Source of the DNA: a virus
Virus record (IMG/VR): IMGVR_UViG_3300018414_000007
Coordinates: 17,107 to 81,106 of that record
DNA length: 64,000 nt
Direction: 5' to 3' (one strand)
Shown: positions 61,901 through 64,000 of the stretch, piece after piece
Numbering within the stretch: position 1 is the first letter of the stretch
Layout: each line of letters opens with the position of its first letter
Notes under the pieces: model-generated
Seen by the model: the letters and a program-made list of their open reading frames with translations, nothing else
Databases searched by the model: none
What the model was told of the DNA's origin: nothing
Made by a program: the position numbers and the translations under genes

Positions 61901-61958
61901 GGTTATTACTATCCAAGGGAGCTTGAGGGTCTACATACCTTGAAGATTTCTTAGCCAT
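46941..61958 (-). CDS. Giant virion RNA polymerase polyprotein (5005 residues)
   Basis: A single uninterrupted ORF. Around residues 2853-2857 it has GSDFDVDKL, a DxDxD motif like the metal-binding loop of crAss-like phage RNA polymerases (phi14:2 gp66), which resemble eukaryotic RNA-dependent RNA polymerases of RNA silencing. In those phages the enzyme is packaged and transcribes early genes after injection. The N-terminal 700 residues have hydrophobic segments (near residues 85-120 and after), as in ejected virion proteins, then an acidic linker. HExxH (ILHEMIHAI, 3676-3680) with a downstream NIHEFVAGL suggests a zinc-metallopeptidase domain. Near 3845 VFVFGSNTQGRHGMGAALFA suggests a macro-like domain. 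The C-terminal 1000 residues are unknown. Relatives usually split this region over several giant genes. Confidence 0.88.
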   Translation of the reverse strand: MAKKSSRYVDPQAPLDSNNLPLSSYGSVDPSSIPNLSKSYSETPRIADTGTADYVGNQYQPSDLDDKSVYESDIPNLEDERAQNQSTIGALGDATAKFLGKTFLSTVGNIAGTVYGVGDAIAQGDITKIWDNSFINAVDSGNKKLDDIFHVYKSADYKDDNILQKLFLHPTQFTDEATDTASFMAGAVLSEIATSGLGSETLVPRALKFMKYLSEGAEASEATAQLTSLATKGISLAGDLGTSIKHLAMGASYEGIVEARQATMELREKMIDDYQKQHPGEDMPQSVKDDIDDRLSKAGLFTYLGNLALVGGTNLLLFPKLFGLGHETSKIAEGAIVKDAESGLFKLANNGKHSILDNITTGLTKPFEESTKFGIQGTISNTAREFWDRKNDEEAKANTSDLLTTFAQKLAETYTTKEGWNNIGMGMIIGALGAPGRGILSPLGENNPLGKYGFKDVTDANGNVIGKEKLPLWTGGVKGSFDERAEEERKIGKVLNDLNQHTNYFKTAKANYDTLVENHSLQKDQDAALAAGDIFNFQNAKDDQIHSYVSSRIKNNLYQDLLDEVDHMKKLSPDEFYSSFKGDEAADKATDMEKIKFQLDTTNQFLARAENTKQAMKIADDVYRGDNDDLRDHLVHSIAAAKNLDVREKQMNEQLAQLSDGVITNLRYSSDIPSSQLGLEIDTLKKLIDHPDTTPAEKSQYQAELKNKSELKSPEQMAWENLQKVNPTAAVLNGDKIVQLLQDTQKLRQKRQDYLDVYNHLFTQEGQRQFEQAQQLIKDKQQAEVQDKLKDIKDKAEEDTKKKNIKETLTKAQNVQTDEPIGNGATKDWDDEEEIPSTPTKEASQSTNNTSVDTNTTQVEKSPVEATNESSTEVLTPEETAVVTIEKNKDLKANRDLITSPEHQLVKQVSLEHFNHIDSEVNIISLDTKRTIGNAMAYLAIDKVEIGNYDEDSNSITGKIYDTFDDKGNVEVNKFVDPKLFSANHYKVGDNVSIEVPTFAEMNERGTQEFGDNKYTNVINDVNEFPIAIKNEEGKIISYIPTQSNIKKRVADEFKEQALADNLTLRQFIFDNKDGKFKGSITSKSPGYLISDKFENQKSLFKALGDGTKLADRVKLGIVRVVNTDIAADAGDLYTDTSGNSFSDGEIINPDTLHNGFMYSIVPSSKEGSYIAYPMKVNKIGLSNAKTIVEAIKLFAKKDNLTDKEKQSINNISEFNFNNFKDVTDFINRIMYSSSKSDAQVNTVFKLFKDNLYLSSLDGDKYSLNDIINNQATRDELANKLAERYFSFGLKDLNSKDPYYSYSLDNDGVIQQKENPSYQHYLDEHSAVTTNLRRVHIDGNEYAFTAQPVIGISNSVEKETKQITSNNNEEVKEPNTEETKPTIEEEKPIEVEEKSKKKTKTVLPKLPIKDIPLDDLNPILNSDETNSLFKNLEEDIKKLGNKDAVAIYARQVLGLVNTIASDQFGEPFIRPYAEGEVKYLPSRNIKMDVFEHLAASEQFKDSPNWKGQQEILLNILKQLHPELSETEIKAAANIAWAYKEAEFNYNSDVHDELMSFAYAGKVLDKRFLFPTFQETNSNEDVAYNLKRAPFKNIDYNISNKLYDLTPINPNFSVMDKLFVNLDKFSDSQQRTVIKSIIWAIEEGKKEGYTTVDDLFDYARDVMDNSREFYSDPDINTNNQYDNLIQKFKDIDDNWDKFKEKTIESLKGIGVKVTKTFVVNNTPDIPSEDDKSDIQPIEDDEHPQDNFVGTEADYRRDYTLDVDQKSTKDTASAHLKLKLSLIPKVELVDGKLEPVANFLGTGEMMDLDKVWTSLQGVLTGLSADEIIPTITELAVNNPMYSTILQTIMNDPDTSIQNQFVVAFSQDQRSPVTVKIGYADKTARRTIRVFGTNRQGANNILMDSWYDKFKNSSVVTDDGHGNYVVDTKRGKEFNDSFNNFLKTFDSKNTDNAKRLKNGLDAIGINLSINTIDNLLKKGTKINGKKVSAENFLKDYVSLIFKRLSAGYTPTENLIGDVAEEEDSKLELNNPFISETRALTQLARLENITNPFLYESSYVGGDGKPRYSITNNTMVSKFFNRLKNEEKGLQFINNKLTTTYAANSIWGNKYVSDPAFRQNFVIHPLDSLGSNETNQPNKVFSKMNNKEKEFTRISNYQNEGRPNSMFLAPIYSDKPTPMVIEVPKIPVKLNEGSLVVKNDAAKRALYAPFIAEYNRIREVQSQQENPEFQDRLLQGYHFGMGEKFLVYDFLNKNKELFDEKGRLRTIDAQTLERIVTPEIQKFTEDLIRKQVKYWKQLGLLEKDTPFYDKSFDKKFGDFTDDKHKLAAFAAEYAINQFISHFNYTQLISGDPALHGKSNIDKTWINYNKRLAKDVAPGLDGLFDKPQYTTVFLKDLKYTSKLFDKYQEVIKERAEAYKNMNPADAQEYTTLAEHLAVMKAYGKLTPELEAAGKRLIDGGSNESDIDLILQPMKPVYAGTMVDKSMGIDRMYYIKTSSFPLIPALTKGLEIDKLRVAMETAKVDRAVYESGVKLGLPISNIVQTESSQGVIRDDLDLSKNAITLDRDGFRIQQEVPYHSPESHSTVNEGTQGRKLILLDVDDDHTLHLFDSPVSGKDAKQIYENLHIEKMNRALKGLLKDIGAETDGSSVKIKDLSKLQKILIEEASSRNYNVNDVYGLQIETVDGVQRFKIPLGFNNSSSRLESILNSLFTNRVIKSELPGFSKIQGSSAGFSRLRTLDQLNAQAKDSIVWVNPNDTTLNYIRKSEDGTVLLQAEILVPSWFTGKDGKLIDMTKFLKEDGTLDTDRLPENLLTTIGIRIPTQGYNSMMSFKVKGFLPKTVGDLAIVPAEIVAQMGSDFDVDKLFMYRYHYKFDGNKFSKIEGNFKSGTSVDENGDLKGNLVDTDISKFSDEQIDNSIIQYYEDRYKDVDLLPKILEPNGYGDLPKLADEIKYIQNLDSDNHFFSTIKQNEFHKNNNDGIAGRGIFSLFSTFIRAAQDAKLALPTDKSIDFKIDNKIVRGNKLYGKGFIENKSPSTVVQYLQSASVDNAKEQLLGYLNINPLTMDVAGTILLAGFDENHIGYFLSQPILRDYVNELSNANDITNPVFKSNAQRQLEVLQKLKIEKYPTTNKEDESLHGYISGGVDNSSKYIFSIDELKEELKNPTNENQIAILDQFLKIKDMAKSIRMLQNAINVDTNGLGTRFVDLQVKANNIDIVKYTSDIINAENLFQNNTISKATDVLYKALGIGSNILPYETGDYISNVQSVLQEMGKADRSEINAKDLKSMYDSFKSYIYSHSNLLGIEDVNVERNRLLFGSQALGNRWEAYTQTPAGKKNMLSERLLVRRGKGTSDPIRLEALNTPAANTSDTSEAMLSYYRMYHKGTEEEKQLAKDLVNYFVLTGAKQGPSSIAKFIPYDILEEHGFSDKLHEIDKNLRDPQVNVLANAIEQFFQHNPSKASAFDPKSKDIHDYKRLEGFTMDGRSSYLVPDGYGNLTYPTYMSVYDREAKDFMLYKISKSTPLGSSYSRIDLLGADGIDEYNASAKEGQYSIFKNNQANLPIPGEITNRIEEDKSQDDNLTKSDKAVQIVDKNFLTKHFNLDNNNPESTLTTIANGPNKEFANIANDLKRVLVNFPNLKIDTNLSREGVAGSYVNNTISINIDNALNRSTDPINSISKTILHEMIHAITAYKINNYDKLSPEDKKSVDKIKILFNQYNRIADQEGLQKFKDITEKLRNGQQVSDEDKMWFMDNKSEFYPLTNIHEFVAGLTDMNFVAKLKDNNFWDKLWKAVANLLGLNESYKNDYDALYNTTLDLGGREKSVEETKEETPNTPQVKTYEGQITKLEPNQVFVFGSNTQGRHGMGAALFASRFAGAKYGQAEGPQGQSYAIVTKDLTKDKHPSVSRERIVSQIQKLYEYANQHPDKDFLVAYNGAGKNLNGYGNPEMAKMFSEFPIPSNMVFEEGFSELLTNPDSLNDLAPKDAKTEFLNKYHLYDGKPLTAPHFDRIKSAMEKNSKYNNIKIDLAWENGKRVLRVFTKGGTPLYDIDPKPVMPKSKEERIIEKSLKRLYDIRNKFQSNPNYAKNPGLQAKVEDINNQIKQIKAENTVSIITAQAKDKLASIETIMNRPGRMSAYDIDETKRYLSWYANIRNYITYNEAFAEENKNLDDIVRKSIDLNNELDKKKLETLSYYFGTDINPNVDLGKVFNQPNKDVGNMESTFESAMYSSSPKLQAMQTVIRKAELKTNDDFSKYQDKIVPVFKEFQKKYKNYNAVLQLDKDGNPTGRLLNKYKHEFWTKKKYDRTDWDVKITEEDKERYNADVEQLKSELPDWNKEGTHDYAKFKQWTASHNPDQYIAKVKKGSYISKEERNKYKDYVTSTPNSKWIDPRYTALKAFGEDSVEMKVYNELDSQFRSMAKLYGNESNYIPEVKKDYMDRMLEGDFKGAFKAIQQLATDSVTTKLESTVNTNSLDINGLPNESIPVYMMSNVMNPADKSYDLGRVLLAAKLQEFMLNHKNEIEPYLQMMKELTQKQPAYKVNTSDQIVTDDDGTPILDESPGRAPNITSQSNYMLESFLYDRGVEHTGANPDATIKRTTLNAKGEPVTETRALTGSKVVDTVSAYTRLKALGLNPVSSIGRVIWGVLSNTIYAGDRKAYGERENIKSFGYMLEASLPWTEAHSKVKALAEYFDMRQQLGEIKFGKFKLPSINNPLAEATPYVLVNKTEDFIQHQTGISVLMKEKVTDLSGVEHDLFDAFDGKGEWKTDQFGPNPYDDDRKRLEMSSHIQSVVTAVHGDYGDATMASQKYILRNLLTMRKWLPRSISVRFGKEYQTLSGDIQKGRYLSYKLSHLAVIPLIKDMYKAFTTDENADSIDNRNLRMNAYELAFIPVLWGAALAMKAMLHGLYHDDDKEKAALTFLLNSTTRVSGDLTFFYNPYSFQAVIREPIPAFKTLMDFADLGQAVAQTIEGKGTYKTGIHKGHSKIAVKLAKALPIVNIPEKVYSATKQAIDNK

Positions 61959-61961
61959 ATT

Positions 61962-63869
61962 TTAGTCTCCTTTTATTTTATTGTTATTAACTATTTCTGT
62001 AAATAGTGATGTCTTTTCTTCATTTTCTATTCTAGAAAGAGGAATTGGAATTGGTTTACCTACATCTCTTCCTGTCTTAGGATCTACTTCTTGGAATATT
62101 CCTCCTCCTGCAAGCTTACCATTTTGATTCTGTTTAAATGGAATCATTCTACCTACATGACCAGCAATAGCATAAGGAATGGGTTCTTGGTTAGGATTAG
62201 TTAAAATAGTTTGTGGTTTTCCACCTACATTAACTTTAACTTCTTGTAAATTCTTTGGATCAAAATCTTGTATATAGTTTTCTATTGATTTACTTCCAGT
62301 AAATTTCTGTTGAATCTGATCTGGTAGTGGTGAATAATAATTAGTACCTTTATTACTAAACTGAGTAAATCCATTTAATGGTCCTAATGTTTTAGGACTA
62401 ATACCAGCGATTTGAATATTTTTAACTTCATTATCTTTAGTATTATCTGAACTACTTGAAGTTTGAATTTCATCTAATTCTTTTGGATCTGTCACTTTAG
62501 CTAATTGACCATTTGTTAATTTATATACTTCTCCAGTACTAATTTGTCTTCTAGCAACATCTGCCATAACATCATTTAATTTTTTATTATCAGTACTAGT
62601 TACTTTATAATTAGCTCTATCAAAATCACTAATTAAATTTTTATACTCAGTTAAAACTTGTTTAGCTGTACCATGACCTGGGGAATAACCTAATAGTTTT
62701 CTAGCAGTAGCTAAAGTATTAACTTCATTTTCATCATAACCTCCTGGAACTTGAAGTTTAGTATTTGCAGATCCTATACCTAAAGAAGACAATCCTGATT
62801 TATTACTAGAATAATCTACTGGAACAGCATCTTTGAATTTAGCTCTATTTTCAGGTGTATCTTCTATAAATCTAGAACCATGATTTAAATTACCTTTATC
62901 ATCTAAACCATCTAGAATTTTCTGTACTTGTAAACTTAATTGTGAATTAGGTGTACTTTGATCTTGACCATCTGATCCCTTTCCTGTTGGGGTTATAGCT
63001 TTGCTATAATCAAGTAATTGAAAAGGAGGAGTAGAAGTACCTAATAAAGCTTTCTTTTTGTCTTCTTCTTCTTTATTAAACTTCCATTTTTCCCAATCTA
63101 ATTTTTGTTGTTCCATATATAATGGATCGTTAGATTGTTGTAAATAGCCCATACCAGCATCTATATGATTTTTAACCTTAGCAATTGCTTGGTCATCATT
63201 TAATCCTTGCTGTTTATAATAATTAATACCTTCTTGTACATCTTGACTATTAGTGTTAAGAGTACCATCTTGGTTATAATAAGATTGACGTACAGTATTT
63301 AATGCATCTATATTAGACATATGTCTACCATCAGACTTCATAATATGCTCTTTATCTTTAAATGCATTATTAATATTCTGATCAAAGTTAGTAGCTCTCA
63401 AATCTCCAGGATTAGATAAGAAATTACCTTGAGAGTCTTTTCCTGTAAAATTAGGATTAGAATCTATGTACTTAATACCTTTAGCATCTAATTCATCTTT
63501 GATGCTTTGTTTCTTCTTTAAAGCTTCATTAGCTGACTTAATAACTTGAAGTCTAGGATCAGCAGCAAATTGCATATTTAATCTTCTTGCTTCTTGTTCA
63601 TACATAGGATCAGAAGTATTACCATGATACTTATCAAGTAAAGCACCTTGTTGGGATCTATAGTCATTAGCAAATTGATTTATAAAGTCTTTATGAGCAG
63701 GAGCTAAAGCTTCAGCACTAGATAATCCAGTTTGAACTTGATCATTCTGAGCTTGAGCTAAATCTCCCCTTGATTGAATTGCTTGTGCTGCTTGGTACAT
63801 AGATTGTAATGGAAGAGGAACATATTGCTCTAATGTATTATTTACAGGCGAGCTATACTCATTAATCAT
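61962..63869 (-). CDS. Virion-associated protein (putative cargo/ejection protein)
   Basis: The 635-residue protein is polar and Gln/Asn/Lys-rich, with a helical N-terminal half (YQAAQAIQSRGDLAQAQNDQ) and a C-terminal beta-rich part. There is no signal peptide or enzyme motif. In crAss-like phages a protein of similar size and composition precedes the RNA polymerase genes and is found in virions. The ATG overlaps the stop of the upstream endonuclease; the RNA polymerase gene starts three bases after its stop. Confidence 0.65.
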   Translation of the reverse strand: MINEYSSPVNNTLEQYVPLPLQSMYQAAQAIQSRGDLAQAQNDQVQTGLSSAEALAPAHKDFINQFANDYRSQQGALLDKYHGNTSDPMYEQEARRLNMQFAADPRLQVIKSANEALKKKQSIKDELDAKGIKYIDSNPNFTGKDSQGNFLSNPGDLRATNFDQNINNAFKDKEHIMKSDGRHMSNIDALNTVRQSYYNQDGTLNTNSQDVQEGINYYKQQGLNDDQAIAKVKNHIDAGMGYLQQSNDPLYMEQQKLDWEKWKFNKEEEDKKKALLGTSTPPFQLLDYSKAITPTGKGSDGQDQSTPNSQLSLQVQKILDGLDDKGNLNHGSRFIEDTPENRAKFKDAVPVDYSSNKSGLSSLGIGSANTKLQVPGGYDENEVNTLATARKLLGYSPGHGTAKQVLTEYKNLISDFDRANYKVTSTDNKKLNDVMADVARRQISTGEVYKLTNGQLAKVTDPKELDEIQTSSSSDNTKDNEVKNIQIAGISPKTLGPLNGFTQFSNKGTNYYSPLPDQIQQKFTGSKSIENYIQDFDPKNLQEVKVNVGGKPQTILTNPNQEPIPYAIAGHVGRMIPFKQNQNGKLAGGGIFQEVDPKTGRDVGKPIPIPLSRIENEEKTSLFTEIVNNNKIKGD

Positions 63870-64000
63870 TTATAAACCTCCATTTAAATCCACCAGAAGT
63901 TTTTAATATTCCATGACAAACCATACTTATTCCAGTTCTATCTGTATTAGTTTCTCTTGAAGCCTGACTTATAGATCTGAATATATTTACAATATTATTG
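63862..64000 (-). CDS. Homing endonuclease C-terminus (NUMOD1-like), partial
   Basis: The frame open to the right edge ends SISQASRETNTDRTGISMVC then KTSGGFKWRF, the NUMOD1-type DNA-binding module found at the end of HNH and GIY-YIG homing endonucleases (pattern AS..T....I...C.G...taGGFkW). The catalytic part lies beyond the window. Its stop overlaps the next gene's ATG. It is the third homing-endonuclease gene in this window. Confidence 0.7.
   Translation of the reverse strand, partial: NNIVNIFRSISQASRETNTDRTGISMVCHGILKTSGGFKWRFIND

Noticed and set aside
1-64000. Stop-codon reassignment as in some crAss-like phages
   Set aside because: TerL, DNA polymerase, reductase and the 5005-codon gene read without internal TAG or TGA, so none is required. 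No suppressor tRNA is seen in the window.
1-64000. CRISPR arrays, insertion sequences, integrase or attachment sites
   Set aside because: No spaced direct repeats, transposase or recombinase motifs were found.

Overview
This window looks like part of a crAss-like bacteriophage genome (order Crassvirales) infecting a Bacteroidota host. The evidence is the combination of a crAss-type portal and large terminase, a giant virion protein with the DxDxD catalytic signature of crAss-like phage RNA polymerases, very AT-rich DNA, and several promoters of the Bacteroides type (TTTG - about 20 bp - TAnnTTTG). Long genes read through in the standard genetic code, so no stop-codon reassignment is needed. 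AGA is a common Arg codon and the phage carries a matching tRNA-Arg(TCT).

Layout. (1) Bases 1-8871, minus strand: packaging (portal, cut by the window edge; TerL), small conserved genes including an IHF/HU-like protein and a winged-helix regulator, a degenerate tRNA-like locus, a lysis module (GH25 lysozyme, non-specific nuclease, tiny membrane protein) and a ParB-like protein. Host-type promoters sit at 9031-9000, 8492-8461 and 1578-1547. (2) Bases 9.0-19.2 kb, plus strand: an accessory/early region of many tiny genes, often with one transmembrane segment, separated by unusually elaborate RNA stem-loop elements. A recurring leader motif precedes several genes. tRNA-Arg, a holin-like pair and larger unknown genes follow. 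(3) 19.2-46.9 kb, plus strand: family A DNA polymerase; a seven-gene amide-ligase cluster (ATP-grasp, class I glutaminase-like, gamma-glutamylcyclotransferase-like, two amidoligases, two class II glutaminases); B12-type ribonucleotide reductase; dUTPase; replication and recombination genes (helicase, RecT-like, SSB-like, primase, RusA-like, 5'-3' exonuclease); three metallophosphoesterases; an AP2-domain protein. Two HNH homing endonucleases interrupt this stretch, each with its own host-type promoter ending at its start codon. (4) 46.9-64 kb, minus strand: a single 5005-residue virion RNA polymerase polyprotein, a 635-residue virion protein and the tail of a NUMOD-type homing endonuclease. 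A bidirectional terminator separates (3) and (4).

How the parts fit. By analogy with crAss-like phages, the giant protein would be packaged and enter the cell to start early transcription. The rightward genes mostly lack host-type promoters, while the leftward modules, the homing endonucleases and the holin-like pair have them, which suggests two transcription systems. The rightward genes then replicate DNA, recycle nucleotides and make an unknown amide-linked product; the leftward genes package DNA and lyse the cell. The amidoligase cluster, the structured intergenic RNAs, the SD-sequestered non-AUG start of the DNA polymerase, and the homing endonuclease inserted in the start of a glutaminase gene are the most unusual features.
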